Shown here in pieces: positions 13,696 through 25,750 of a stretch of 64,000 nt of DNA. The stretch spans positions 10,379,753 through 10,443,752 of the forward strand of contig NC_031500.1 of NCBI RefSeq assembly GCF_000237925.1, written 5' to 3'. Source of the DNA: Schistosoma mansoni (Eukaryota; Platyhelminthes; Trematoda; Strigeidida; Schistosomatidae). How positions within the stretch are numbered: the stretch's first letter is position 1; the number at the start of each line of letters is the position of its first letter. Under the pieces are notes generated by a model. It saw nothing but the letters and a program-made list of their open reading frames with translations, had not been told where the DNA came from and did no database searches. Both the position numbers and the translations under genes were made by a program.

Positions 13696-13764
13696 TATTA
13701 TTGTTATTTTTTCTGCATAGAGGTCCTAAAGAGGTGATGGAATTTCATAATTTACATCATAAAT

Positions 13765-13935
13765 CGAATTTAGTTAAACTATCCACTGAAAACCAAAATG
13801 GACTAGACAACTATTTTGTCATACCATGAAATTTCTCAGCAATTATCAATTATCAACTTCGTGGTATAAAGTTTGGACGTCCAAAACATGGCCCCGGGTT
13901 CGAGCACCAGTGAAGTAATATATAAATATATAGGT
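13765..13935 (-). repeat. Family A, old minus-strand copy
   Basis: Traces of the arm (CCACTGAAAACCAAAATGG), of the hammerhead (ATTTTGTCATACCATGAAAT) and of a B box (GGTTCGAGCACC on the plus strand). The ribozyme core is lost. Confidence 0.5.
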
Positions 13936-14444
13936 ACTTAAGTAAATTGGAAGTTGTATACACCATAATAATAATAACAATCACCATGACGAAAGTAATA
14001 AACAATAATTTAAATTTTGCTTCGAATTATTTTTTTTCAATTAAAAACAGTCCATATATATTTGAAAATTCACATTCACATCATAATATAAACATTGTTA
14101 TAGATGAATGTATACATGAAATTGAATGTTTTGTGTTGATAGGAATTGAATAAACAAAATCAAATGAACTATATGTTTATATACAACTAGTTTCTATCTT
14201 AATTAGTTCATGAAACCAATATACTCTTTGTTCCTCTTCCTTCTTGTTGGCACCGTTGTTGTTATGCTGATGATATTCATGTTGATGATAACTTTAACAT
14301 AGACTAGTGTTTTTGATAGTCATTATTATAATGATTGTTCAATGTTGTAATTAGTGTTGTCTTCTTTTTATCACCACCTCTTCCGGGACTTTATAGTTGT
14401 CACTGATTAATGTTTATTATAATTTGTGTGCTTAAATGATTGAC

Positions 14445-14935
14445 TCTCTCTCTCACTCTCTCTCTCTCTCTGTGTGTATGTATGTGTGTAATTGTGCTTA
14501 CACTATCACTAAAACTTTACCTGTTTTTCTATTTTCACTATACACCTAAACCAAGCTTGTTTACAAGATCGACAGTAAATGAAATATTTCATCTCGGTAG
14601 TATGAATAATAATGATAATAATAATAATAATAATCATTGTATATAAAGCACCTGCCTACATTATAACATTCAAGAATCTTACATACACATATATATATAT
14701 AATAAGTATATATAAACATAGTTTTGCTATTACCATTAGTACTAATATTACTACTATCAGTACTATGATGACTATAATGATTATTACTATAAACTATTTG
14801 TATACAATTTAATTTTGTTTTAAATTGTACAATGATAAAAGACTTATATCCGGTTCATCAGCGGATGTCTATACGTTCACATGTATAAACATACACATAC
14901 ATACACACACACGTACACACATATGAACAAGAAAA
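14445..14935 (+). repeat. Microsatellite cluster
   Basis: CT run at 14448-14470, (TAA)n at 14606-14634, AT runs near 14690, and CA-rich tracts at 14880-14925. Short ORFs here are products of the repeats. Confidence 0.85.
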
Positions 14936-15136
14936 CAAATACATTCGACATAGAGATTGAAATATACACATATTTATATACATGAAGAAATTCTGTTAAA
15001 AAAAATATATATATATATTTGTTTACAATAATTAGCAATCTAGAATTTGCAAAAACTGATACAAATTAGTTAAATGTTTGATAGAGAAAATTATAGTAAT
15101 ATTTGAATATATTGAGTATGATAAGATGTTAAGGTA

Positions 15137-15187
<51 letters not shown>

Positions 15188-15222
15188 GACTACTACTACG
15201 ACTACTACTACTACTACTACAC
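15137..15222 (+). repeat. (ACT)n microsatellite
   Basis: About 28 ACT units, with two ACG variants, the longest clean trinucleotide run in the window. Confidence 0.95.
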
Positions 15223-15334
15223 CTCCGTTATGAAAAGATCGGGGTTGCGATGTATATATTATAGTTTCTTCTTTTTTTGACTATTTTGAAATGTTTGAAT
15301 TCTTCGTATGTACGGAACAAGAGTTAGTTTTACT

Positions 15335-15378
15335 GAAATCTCCACAAAACCCCTTCTGATAATAATAATAATCATATG
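15335..15378 (+). repeat. Family A 3' end fragment with (ATA)n tail
   Basis: Only the last 27 or so bases of the element (ACTGAAATCTCCACAAAACC to CTTCTG) and ATAATAATAATAAT. Confidence 0.7.
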
Positions 15379-15379
15379 C

Positions 15380-15742
15380 TCACTAGTGACTGACTTCAAG
15401 AGGTACTTCTTGGAGTTCTAGTGGAAAGCAGTGACCAGCGGAGTTCAACCAGGTTTGTTGTGAGATATCAACTCACTGAAGACATTGGTTAATGGTTGCT
15501 CAATTTCGTGGATTGGTTGAAGTTAGATATTAACATCGTTGGATGCCAACCGGCTCAATGGACTAGTGGTTAAGAGGTCGTGTGCAAGACTGATAGGTCC
15601 TGGGTTCGAATATCGCGGGGTGAGGTCGTGGATGCGCACTGCTGAGAAGTCCCACAATAGGACGAAACGGCCGTCCGATGCTTCCAGGTTTTCCATGATG
15701 TTCTAACTTCAATTGACTCATGCTTTCATCAATGAAAATATC
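15380..15742 (+). repeat. Family A long form with 150-bp leader
   Basis: Here the tRNA-like head (GGCTCAATGGACTAGTGG, B box GGTTCGAATATCG) is preceded by a leader (15380-15550: TTCAAGAGGTACTTCTTGG to ATCGTTGGATGCCAACC) in place of the inverted arm. Hammerhead 15640-15693 reads CTGAGAA, so one core G is changed; GAAA and GTC are kept. This form shows that the family is not always inverted. Confidence 0.85.
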
Positions 15743-15748
15743 AAATTG

Positions 15749-15828
15749 CTCACATACGCCTGTTACCCTTCGTGAAAGAACCTAGGCCGCCCACTAGCAC
15801 ACTCCATCCAACCTTGTCCTAGGCTCAA
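15749..15828 (-). mobile_element. RTE-like LINE, last 80 bases
   Basis: ACGCCTGTTACCCTTCGTG to CCATCCAACCTTGTCCTAG is the 3' UTR end of the LINE at 12.3 kb. It sits at the 3' end of a family A element. Confidence 0.75.
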
Positions 15829-15964
15829 TATCAAACGGTTAGTTTTAATTTAAGAAAAGGAAAAGACTGAAACTTGTTGTAAAAATTGAACTATTGTCCT
15901 ATTTTTTAAATTTTGTTTTTACCAATATATGCTGATATTCCAAGTATGATTATTTATTCTAGTT

Positions 15965-16125
15965 AGTGAGATACCAAAAGGTCCTGGGCTTGATTCTTGA
16001 CTGCGAAGCCATAAATAAGCACCGTTGAGGGATTCCATGTTAGGACTAAATAACTATCCAATGCCTCCAATGATTCAGTTATTTTCTATCTAAGATTAAT
16101 TCATGATTTAACCTATAAAATCACA
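15965..16125 (+). repeat. Family A, old plus-strand copy
   Basis: B-box side (GGTCCTGGGCTTGATTC), hammerhead remnant (GTTGAGGGATTCCATG then GGACTAAATAACTATCC) and 3' arm (TTCATGATTTAACCTATAAA). The core is lost. Confidence 0.55.
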
Positions 16126-16527
16126 TTATAAAGTCTCTCAAGTAACGAACAAAATGAAAAAATTACAAAACATCAACTTGTAAAAGAGGTAGATAAGCGT
16201 CAATAAATAAAATTGGCAGAGTTCAACAAAAAAACAGGAATAAAGAAAAGACATTAGTAATTGGGACTACAGAATTACGCAATCGAATGTTGGCGAATAA
16301 AAGCACTAGAGTAATACAAGACTAACTATTGTATTACTTTGAAAGCAAAAGTTCATTTTCAGCCATATGTAAAACAGGTGTGTAAATGAGTTACTTCATG
16401 AAATATTCATCGATGTTATTCAGATTTGTCAGTTCCACCCATTTTTCTGAAGATTATCATCGTTTTTGTAACACCATGTTTCGTCTATTTCAATTTATTT
16501 TTGAATTCGTTGTGTTGAATCTTGCCG

Positions 16528-16985
16528 TTGATGTTTAGGACTGCGATTGATCAATCTCTTATTGGGGATGTGTGAATCCTGTATGAATTGACTCGATATT
16601 GTCAGTAATTCATAAACTGAACAAAACATACGTCCTAGATTCCACTGATAGCTACCGTCCATCTCTATTTATAATGCTTGTGAGTTACTGGCACTATCGA
16701 GGCGATTCACACAGGATGCACATATTCTAAAAAGAGATTGTTCAGTTGCAGTCCTAGGAAGATTTAAACAGGTATTACAAAAATAATTAATCTTCACCCT
16801 ATGGCATGAGCTAGTGCTAATTGTATAACGCAATAGCATTTGGAGCGGACGGTACTGGGTATGATTACTGGAGTGAACATCAACTCAGGAGTGCTGGTAC
16901 ATCCATCTAACAAGTTCATAAATGGAACTGGACGCGCGTCGTGAAATCCACTACTAGTCACCATTCATCTTTACCTAACATACTT
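16528..16985. repeat. Family B inverted copy, decayed
   Basis: A minus-strand leader (GATGTTTAGGACTGCGATTG at 16540) is joined near 16620 to a plus-strand half hammerhead (ACGTCCTAGATTCCACTG). A plus-strand unit follows with tRNA-like head (16830-16880) and decayed hammerhead (16893-16950). Confidence 0.75.
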
Positions 16986-17200
16986 CGTCTATGTACTTAC
17001 GAATTTGCCTATTATATCGATACGTTCATGGTTAAGAAATTTTTACTTAACGAAAATACTTTTAGGAATCAATTTGACAAGTTCACAGTTTTTTTTGTGA
17101 TTACTTCACATCATCATCACCACCATTTAACAGGGTTAAACTTCATTGTAGAATCATAGTTGATAATTTCTACATACTGAATGCAAAATATCATAATTTT

Positions 17201-17510
17201 CAGAAGGGAGTTTCGTGTAGAATCAAAAATGTATTTTTCGGAGATTTTAATAATTTTACAGTTTAAATCATGAGTCAATTAAATCTAGACCACAGTAGGA
17301 AACCTGGCTCAGTGGTTCTAGAGGTTAAGTGCTCGCGCGCGAGAATGATAGGTCCTGGGCTCGAATCTTACGAGGCGGGATCGTGTATGCGCAGTGCTGA
17401 GGAGTCCAACAATAGGACGAAACGGCCATCCAGTACTTCCAAGTTTTCCATGGTGGTCTAGCTTCAATTGACCCATGATCTCAACTATAAAAATTATCAT
17501 AATTTTATCG
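17201..17510 (+). repeat. Family A element with full plus-strand head and ribozyme
   Basis: The left end CAGAAGGGAG and about 50 bp of inverted arm (to GGAAACCTGG at 17307) lead straight into the plus-strand tRNA-like head (CTCAGTGGTTCTAGAGG, GGGCTCGAATC). Hammerhead 17389-17442: CTGAGGA, stem II GTCC/GGAC, GAAA, ATC cleavage site; only two good pairs next to the core in stem I. Confidence 0.85.
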
Positions 17511-18756
17511 ATTTTCTTCCATACTACTACTACTGTGAAATTAACCATATTCTTTCTATCATTGTATCACACTGATGAAATAACATAAGATCTTCATTTC
17601 ATTAAAGATGTAAAGTTTTCTCACTTTCTCCCTTTCTTTTTTTAATACATTTCATTTGTGATTGGTTTAAAAAGTATGAAATCAAATTTCCTCTTTCCCT
17701 CTGTATTTAATCTTATAACAACTTTTAATAATGACAATAAAAACCCCTTAGTAAGTAGAGATAGATATAAAAGCTTATTTGATTTGGTAACTAGTATTAA
17801 TGATAATAAATTGAAATGAAATGTAAAGTGTGTGTGTGTAGGTGTGTTTGTATGTGATGATATGATCTTAATGTATGGTATATTCTGTTTGTGAAATGAA
17901 ATTGATTCAATTATGTACATTTCCTTGATTTGAAAATGTCTACATCCTATTGTACAACAATATATACAAACACACATACATGCAATACACAGAAGCACAG
18001 ATGAATAGGAAAATAGAATAACACACACACATATCATTCAAACTCCTCCTTATCTAAGTAACAAACAGACGATCATAAATGAATAATACACATTGCCTGT
18101 ACAATTTATTTCATCTATAAAGTTGTTGTTGGCACATTTCTAAGCATAAATATCCAAATTATTTTATAATTATCTTAAAATTAGAAAAACCAATCCAACT
18201 TGAGAGATTTTAAAAATTTATATTCAATCCTATTAACCGCCCCCCATAAGAAAATCCAAATTCAAATATATATGGATACACAAACAAGAGATAACAACTA
18301 ACGCACAGAAGTAACATACATGTGTTTAGGCAACAAATAGTAATAATCATTTCATTATTTCTTACGATCATATTGTGTGTATATGTGTATATGTGTGCAT
18401 GTATGTATGTATTTGTTTGTTTGTACATTTATCCATTAATAAAACTGCTTTAGATAGAAATTTTTTTTTGAAATTTATTTATTAAAAGCTAACCAACCAG
18501 ACATTGTATCCAGTTGTTCATTGATATATATATATTTATATCTGTGATAAAAGGAGTTCTGGTTCCACTTATTCCACAATTGAATTAACATTCATCAAAG
18601 TCTCTTCTTCTTCTTTTAATGCATTAATTGTGTGTGTGGATCTCAACAGAACAAACATTATCATTACAATCATTATTACAAATAATCATCTTCATTATAA
18701 GTAGTTGACTTATTTTACATCATTATAATAAATACATTTATTGCCTTTGTATTTTA
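17511..18756. other. AT-rich DNA upstream of the candidate first exon
   Basis: CA/GT tracts at 17828-17860, 18014-18030 and 18375-18420, and a pyrimidine-rich stretch at 18599-18616. This would be promoter and 5' UTR if the exon at 18757 is real. I see no convincing core promoter motif. Confidence 0.4.
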
Positions 18757-18851
18757 ATGACTGATAATAAACGTGATTGTATTATGGAGACAATAGCATG
18801 TGGACATGATTATACAACAACTTCAATACACCATCATGGAACAAATATGAA
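18757..18851 (+). CDS. Candidate first coding exon of the zinc-finger gene
   Basis: ATG at 18757 follows an in-frame TGA (near 18705) and opens 31 codons beginning MTDNKRDCIMETIACGHDY, with GTGAGT directly after (18852). It ends in phase 2, which fits the exon at 39415 (phase 2 entry) and also the candidate exon at 33514. Codon choice (AT-ending, Asn/Thr/His rich) resembles the downstream exons and not the surrounding repeats. If linked straight to 39415 the intron is about 20.6 kb. Linking it to the zinc-finger gene is inference from strand, phase and style; it could instead belong to an unseen short gene. Confidence 0.5.
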
Positions 18852-19911
18852 GTGAGTTAATGAATTCTATATATCATATATATTGTTTTTCTTTCAAAAG
18901 TTACTGAATAATAAGTCACTGAATAATATTAGTTGAAGCTATAAATAAGAGAACTTGAGTGGCTGATATTGTGATTGTACTTAGTTGAAGAATGTTGCAC
19001 TATCTAAGAACAATAAGTCGGGGGCTTTTCGGGATGTTATACTATACTAGTTGATAACAGTTTATAATGAAAAAAAAACAGCTGATAAATCATTCATGTA
19101 GACTGAACATACTAGGTAAAAACAGAAAGCCAATTTCATCTTATTTAGGACTTGTTAGCTGAATATAACTGTATTCTAGTATATAGTTGGTCACAATAAG
19201 ACTTAAATCCAGAAACGATTGTCACAAATTCTAACTTGTTATTCACCATGTTTCCCAGCTGTGATAAAGTTTAAAAAACTTTTATTTGCACTGTGTAAGT
19301 CGAAAAACCTTCAACCTCAACACTCGATGTTTATTTGTATAGGAATAAGTTGGACAAAAGTTGAAAGTGGTCGGATCAGAGTATAATACCTGTTGATTAA
19401 GTTATTACCTGTTACACTGAATTGTGTATGTAGGTGTAAACTTGACGATATGGATTAGAATAATTACCGTAATCAATTGCTGGAGATGTTGATTGAGATC
19501 GGTGACAATCGATTACCATAGCTCAGATGCAATTACCCCTTGTCTTTCCTTAGATCCCAACTTTCAAAATTCCATGAATTCGTTTTGTCAACTTATTATT
19601 TTGTTTGATACTATACCTGTTACAACTTCTATCACTGTAATTTCATCTTGCCATTGTGATGAAACTAAGAGCCGCCACACAAATGTCAGATTCCATGTTT
19701 TCTTACAACTGATTAACCGTAGAACGTTTTTATCATATTTCTCGTACAGTACAGTTTTATGTAAATGACTCTAAACTGTGATAAAATCACTACTTAATAT
19801 AATTGGTAGTATTAATCTGAATGATCGTGGTTCATTTACAAAGTACAATGGAATTTCATTATCAAATTTTGTATGTTAAGTTAATTTGATTTCAAATAGG
19901 GTTCTATAATT

Positions 19912-20100
19912 TTATATAGTTGAGATCATGAGTCAATTGAAGCTAGACCACCATAGTAAACCTGGAAGCACTGGACGACCGTTTCGTTCTGTTGTGGGAC
20001 TTCTCAGCAATGTGCATTCACGATCCCGCCTCGTGAGATTCGAACCTAGGACTCAATTAAATAAAATTACTAAAATCTCCACAAAACCCTCTTCCATAAG
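19912..20100 (-). repeat. Family A, minus-strand arm with deleted centre
   Basis: Left arm with minus hammerhead (CTGAGAA, one core base changed) and B box, then directly the plus-strand 3' end (AAATTACTAAAATCTCC, ACCCTCTTCC). The middle is deleted. Confidence 0.8.
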
Positions 20101-20904
20101 GTTCTATAGTTTAAAATCACATTTCAAGTGGAATCAATCAGAATACCTTATTAATGAATTGAACCCTATAATTATAAGTAACTGTAAATATATAAACATC
20201 ATTGTTAGATTTATTAACTGTCTAAGATAGTTAATATACCACATTGGAAATGTCAGTCTAATCATAACATCTATATTAATTTGATTACCAACTCCAAATT
20301 CCTGGGAGCGTAGGATGGCTCATATAATCAAACGATCCAGAAGTATTTTTTTCTTAATTTATAAGTAGTGCATTACAAGGAGATAGCAAGAAATTGACTG
20401 ATGAAGATGGACTCGTTTAACTTATGTCCAACAACCATTTAGATTGTAACCCCTTCCCACCATAGAAAACTATTGGCACCTGGACTTAGACTTAATATCA
20501 GTGACAAATAGTCTCACCTTTGATAACATATTCGTACTGTTGAAGTACAATGAAACAAAAGTAAAAATGTAAGACCTAATAGATGAATGCAAAGCACAAT
20601 TACCGTCTTATTTATTATATCTGTAGATAACTAGAAAGAATTAATTTTCTTAACACTTATGTTCAATGATATTCCCAACGTTTTTAATGTTCCCCACTGA
20701 CACTGTTATATCCTTCACTTTCGATAAATTTCCTATTCATTTAATAAATGATTACTGTTTAGTTGAATATAAGTCTGAGCGAAAATTTCATTTATATATC
20801 GAGTTAAACTATACTGACCATATTCATAGTGAAGTATTATGAATAAGTTCAGTAGCTTCAATAAATCTGGAAAGAAAAAATGATTGAAATTTCAACCGAA
20901 TTCA

Positions 20905-21128
20905 ATAAATAGATCACGAATCAATTGAAGCTAGACCACTATGGAAAACTTGGAAGCACTGAACAGCCTCTTCGTCCTAATGTGGGACTTCTCGGCAGTG
21001 TGCATCCATGATCCCGCTTCACGAGATTCAAACCCAGAACCGATCAGTTTCGCGCATGATCGCTTAACCTCTAGACCACTGAGCTGACCGGTATCTAACC
21101 ATAATAGCCACAAAACCCCTTCTAATGT
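20905..21128 (-). repeat. Family A copy, minus-strand head and ribozyme
   Basis: Minus-strand arm, decayed hammerhead (20955-21010, core CCGAGAA) and tRNA-like head (CAAACCCAGAACC, then CTCTAGACCACTGAGC at 21069). It ends with the plus-sense 3' bases ACAAAACCCCTTCT. Confidence 0.8.
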
Positions 21129-21617
21129 AAATTCGATTATATCCTCTATAATTGATCATGATCGTTCTCTAAGGAGAAAAAAGAACACTGGTAATTAAAT
21201 ATTTACCCATTTCTTTTTCAACATTACTCATACAAATACACATATCAGCATGTTATAACAAGTTTCCTTTATGATTTGTATGAAAATTTCTTTGACATAC
21301 TGGATTTTGTTTGTTTTAATGAGTCTATATATTAGTTATTAGTTCAACGATTGAATAGATGATACTGGGAATTGTGATACATGAAGAAATTATAATTTCT
21401 CTTGTTCACACTTGTGTATAAAGTACAAATTTATGTATAGAATTTACTTCCTTTTTTTCTTCTCTTCCTCTATTCATTACTAAAAATATATATGGAATAT
21501 GTTACTATCAATAGAATCAGTGATTTAATAAAAAGTTCGAGGGAATAATGTTATTTGTAAGTAGTATATACAAGGGTATGATCACGGTTATGATACTATC
21601 ATCGAAATCTAGACTGT

Positions 21618-22655
21618 ACTGCAAGGGAAGTCCTACTCACTGCCTTCTCACACCAGGGGTGTTGTTAACGAAATTGAGAGGACGAAAAGCGAATGTCCGA
21701 CTCTTTAACCGGTTCTCTGGACACAGAAAGTTCACCTAGGAGAGTTGGAAAACCCTGATTCCAAACCAATGGTGCACATGGGCTCCAGTATCCTGAGGGA
21801 ACATATGGCGTATGAATCAATAGTTGATCACCGGCTACCATGGGACTACATCTCCTCACGATGCTACACTTCCTCGTGGATCAGACCTTTAGGTCAATGA
21901 CTCAGGATGTGGCCCCGCTAAGGTAACCACCTGCTTCAGTTTGGGCACCTGGGCAGTATCACAGCCCTTCTACAAATCGAATGAGATTTGTGTGGCGCAT
22001 ATATATCTGGTGCCTCCTAGTACCAATATTTGTGTTTAATTAAATGTTTAAATAAATGAATAAGACTGTACTGAATGGTTTATTTGTTTCAAGTCACTCT
22101 TTGTTATCTTTAATGAATACATATGAAAGACTGATAAAATAGTATAAACGAATGTAGTTTATCATTAATGGATATTTTTCTGTGAAATAGTTTACATAGG
22201 ATTTGTAACTTGATTAGTCTGAATTTCTTCGGTTTTTCAACTATTCTATAGTTGAAGGGTTAGTGTGTGATAAACGTTACTTTTGAATTAACAAATAACT
22301 TATGAACGAATCCATTTATTACGTAGAAATTGAACTTAGTACTTGTCTATCTATCGTTACAAGGAATCATTGCCAAATGGTCTACTTTCAGATTTAAAAT
22401 ACTTAGATATATTCCTATTTGTTGGGGATGCTTACTAAATATTGAGTCTTTCGATCGTCTTGTGCGACAATGCTAGAGTGTTTGAATTTTGTTTTTCTCT
22501 CTCTAAAATTACGTCCCATTACCCCTAGTACATCGGTTTGCAACCAAATCATGACATGGATTCAGAAAGCTCATTTGCCTTTTCCAGCAAACGTCACTTG
22601 TCCGTCTGCCAACAAATTGGCATTTATAAGGCTCAGCATTCTTCCTTCTACTTCT
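21618..22655. repeat. Left arm of a large palindrome
   Basis: 21619-22550 is repeated in inverse at 22856-23759, about 88% alike by eye with several indels. Outermost in this arm is a plus-strand family C copy (21618-22062). 22551-22655 has no mirror on the visible right side, so its partner, if any, is in the gap. Confidence 0.85.
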
Positions 22656-22855
22656 NNNNNNNNNNNNNNNNNNNNNNNNNNNNNNNNNNNNNNNNNNNNN
22701 NNNNNNNNNNNNNNNNNNNNNNNNNNNNNNNNNNNNNNNNNNNNNNNNNNNNNNNNNNNNNNNNNNNNNNNNNNNNNNNNNNNNNNNNNNNNNNNNNNNN
22801 NNNNNNNNNNNNNNNNNNNNNNNNNNNNNNNNNNNNNNNNNNNNNNNNNNNNNNN
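22656..22855. other. Assembly gap of 200 N in palindrome centre
   Basis: Exactly 200 N, the same length as the gap at 42804, so it is probably a placeholder of unknown true size. ORFs drawn across it are artefacts. Confidence 0.95.
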
Positions 22856-23853
22856 GATTTTGTTGCAAACCAATGTGCTAGGGGTGATGGGACATACTTT
22901 CAGAGAAAGAGAAACACAATCCAAAAACTCTAGAATTGTTGTACAAAACGATCGAAAGACTCAACATTGGGTAAGCATCCCCACCGAATAGGAATATATC
23001 TAAATATTTTAAATTTGAAGTAAACCTCTTGGTGAAAATCAACTCATTGAAAAGTTAAACCGATTACTTATAACGATAGATGAACAAGTACTTAGTTCAA
23101 TTTCTTCGTAATAAATAGATCCGTTCGTTAGTTATTTGATAACTCAAAGATAACGTTCATCGCACACTAACCTTTCAACTGAAGACCATTTGAAGCACCG
23201 AAGAAATTCAAACTAATCAAGTTACAAATCCTATGTAAACTATTTCACAGAATAATATCCATTAATGATAAACTACATTAGTTTCTACCATTTTATCAGT
23301 CTTTCATTGGTATTCAAAGAGTGACTTGAAGTAAATAAACCAATCAGTAGTCTTATTTATTTATTTAAACACATAAATATTGGTACAAAGTGGCACCAGA
23401 TACATATGCGCCACACAAATCTCATTTGATTTGTGTAAGGGCTGGGATACTGCCCAGGTGCCCAAACCGAATCAGGTAGTTACCCTAGGGGGCCATACCC
23501 CGAGCCTTTGACCCAAAGATCTGATCCACGAGGAAGTGGAGCATCGTGAGGAGATGCAGTCCCACGGTGGTCGGTGAGCAACAGTTAGTTCATACGCCAT
23601 TTGTTCCTTCAGGATCCTGGAGCCAATGTGAACCATTGGTTTGGAATCAGGGATCCTCCACATCCACCAACCCGGTTAAAGCGCCGGACATTCGCTTTTC
23701 GTCCTCTCACTTTTGTAAACAACACCCCTTGTATGAGAAGGCAGTGAGTAGGACTTCCCTGGCAGAGGCTATATATTCGCGTGGCCATATGAGAGCATTT
23801 CGAGAGAGAGAGCAGACTCTCCCCACTCTCGGCCGTACCAGGGCATTTGGGGG
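22856..23853. repeat. Right arm of the palindrome
   Basis: Begins GATTTTGTTGCAAACC, the inverse of GGTTTGCAACCAAATC at 22535-22550. It ends with a minus-strand family C copy (23352-23853), which extends about 95 bp beyond the mirrored part. Confidence 0.85.
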
Positions 23854-23921
23854 CTTTATAATTTTTTTTTATAAATTAACACCTAAATTAATTACTTCTA
23901 TTGATTGAGTGTTCATCTTGT

Positions 23922-23997
23922 TGTGCTAACGAGGTATGGCAACTTGAACCGATGCATATATGTTCCTGGTCCTACGTTGTAGCTGACTGACTGAGCA
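23922..23997 (+). repeat. (CTGA)n-tailed retroposon 3' end fragment
   Basis: CTAACGAGGTATGGCAACTTG to CTACGTTGTAGCTGACTGAC: the same 3' end as at 59.4 kb, without the body. It lies just past the palindrome's right end. Confidence 0.7.
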
Positions 23998-24334
23998 CAA
24001 TAATTATCTTAGCTGTGTTTCTTTATTAATGTAGGGTATAGAAAGATTTACTGGGTCACATAATTATTTCACAGAATACTAATCACATTAATAACATACT
24101 ATAGAGGTGATTGTGACATTAAACTATTAATCAATGATTTTGAATGTATATTTGAATACTTGAACAATGATATAAACGAATATTTGATAATCTAATAGGA
24201 AGAAATGATTGATGGTATTAATCAACTATAAACATTCGAGAGATAAATATCCACTTGACATTAAATGATTATTTCACACTTAAGGTAAGGTGAACTAATG
24301 ATGTTTAGTGAAATATCAATACTTTTATTTGATG

Positions 24335-24670
24335 TTTATGACTGCAATTGATCAGTCTCTTATTGGCATATGTGTATCCTGTGCAGAACGCATTGATATT
24401 AACTTAGATCATAAGCATTATAAGTAGCAGTAGAATCCAGGACGCGCTTTTAGTCCTATTTCAAACAAGTCAACTAGATGTACCTGTATCCCGGAGTTGA
24501 TGTTCACTTCGGGACTCGAACCCAGTACCGTTCGCTTCAAACGCCATCGCATTATCCACTTAGCTACCGACTTCCGGAGTAAACATCGACGACGGTAAAT
24601 CTAGCTGACAAGTCCCAAGTAGGAGGAAACGTGCGTTCTAAATTCCACTGCTAGCCATTATTCATCTTTG
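24335..24670. repeat. Family B foldback copy with a ribozyme in each arm
   Basis: Minus-strand unit 24345-24560: hammerhead at 24428-24492, then tRNA-like head with CGAACCCAGTACCG. Near 24570 it turns to plus strand and ends in a plus-strand hammerhead (24588-24648, CTGACAA). The two arms can pair over roughly 80-100 bases. Both cores carry changes. Confidence 0.8.
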
Positions 24671-24719
24671 CTTATAAATTATATCATGAATAATAAAAAG
24701 TGACGATTTGAATCATCCC

Positions 24720-24990
24720 ATTTTTTGATATTCAGGATGAAATTTTGTGATCAGTCTTTGTTGTCATATGTGCATCTTACGTGAATTGACGAGATACATG
24801 CTGTGATGTTAAAATTTTTAGCATATTTGTAATGCCATTATTGGTGGAAATTCAGCAGGAGTGTTTCATCCTATTCAGAACTCATTATCGGGTGTACTTG
24901 CATCCCAGTGTTGATTTTTACATAAACATTATGATTAAGTTTTACTTCGAATATCAGACGTGTTATCCAGTGAGCTATTAAGTTCACATA
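24720..24990 (-). repeat. Family B, old minus-strand copy
   Basis: Decayed match to the minus-strand unit: TCAGTCT near 24752, CATATGTGCAT, then GTTTCATCCTATTCAG (hammerhead remnant 24855-24905) and a head remnant ending at TTATCCAGTGAGCTATT. Too changed to act as a ribozyme. Confidence 0.6.
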
Positions 24991-25605
24991 AGTGTTATTT
25001 TTTTTAATCGTAATGAATCATCTAATTACTTCAGTTTAAAAGGTGTGTAACTTTTCAACAGTGTGCATTCCTAACCTTACCGAAAATTAGACCAAGAATA
25101 TTGAGATATCCCATTCTTTAAATCACTGAGCAAGGTATCCAATAGTCTATAAGTCATGTTTATTCGTTAAACATTAGAATTTGATTGGTTGATTATAAGA
25201 TTTTACTTCCCCTGTGTAATACATTATTGAACTTATTTACAGACAAAAGATGAAAACTAGTATAACAGGAAAATGACACATTTCATTATTGTTTAACGTC
25301 AGTATACACGTATTGTAAGTATTGTAAGCTTCAACAGTGAAACTTATCACATTTGACTTACATTTTAGATATAAACGTACACATTTATGATCTTGTGATT
25401 AGAGTGAGGGAAAGGGAGAGAGAGAAAGAGAAACGAAACAGTTACTATTTCAATATTTCTTAATTGTGCTTTGTTATGACCTCATTCTTTACTACTAATA
25501 ATAATACACCTGTTCAGTAAACAGTTATATAGTGTGTATAATTTAAGATCATGCCCGATTTTTATCTCTGTAAGTTATATAAAACAGGCAAGTCAAAGAT
25601 ATCCG

Positions 25606-25750
25606 TAAAGCAGTGCGCACTGCTGAGGAGTCCCATAATAGAACGAAACGGCCGTCCAATGCTTCCAGGTTTTCCATGGTGGTCTAGCTTCAATTGACTC
25701 ACGCTTTCAACTATGAAAATACTAAATTTCCATAAAATCCCTTCTGATAC
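25606..25750 (+). repeat. Family A 3' half with ribozyme
   Basis: Starts inside the spacer and holds a plus-strand hammerhead at 25612-25665: stem I GCACTG nearly full, CTGAGGA, GAAA, GTC; stem II has one mismatch (GTCC against GAAC). The 3' arm follows and ends CCCTTCTG. Confidence 0.85.

Noticed and set aside
15137-15222. CRISPR-like array
   Set aside because: Plain trinucleotide microsatellite without spacers, in a eukaryote.
21665-21740. Hammerhead-like GAAA and GTCC in family C
   Set aside because: GGACGAAAAGCG and ATGTCC look similar, but no CTGANGA and no stem II partner lie upstream.
22470-22991. ORFs running through the N block, on both strands
   Set aside because: Most residues are undetermined and the flanks are palindrome sequence; not coding.
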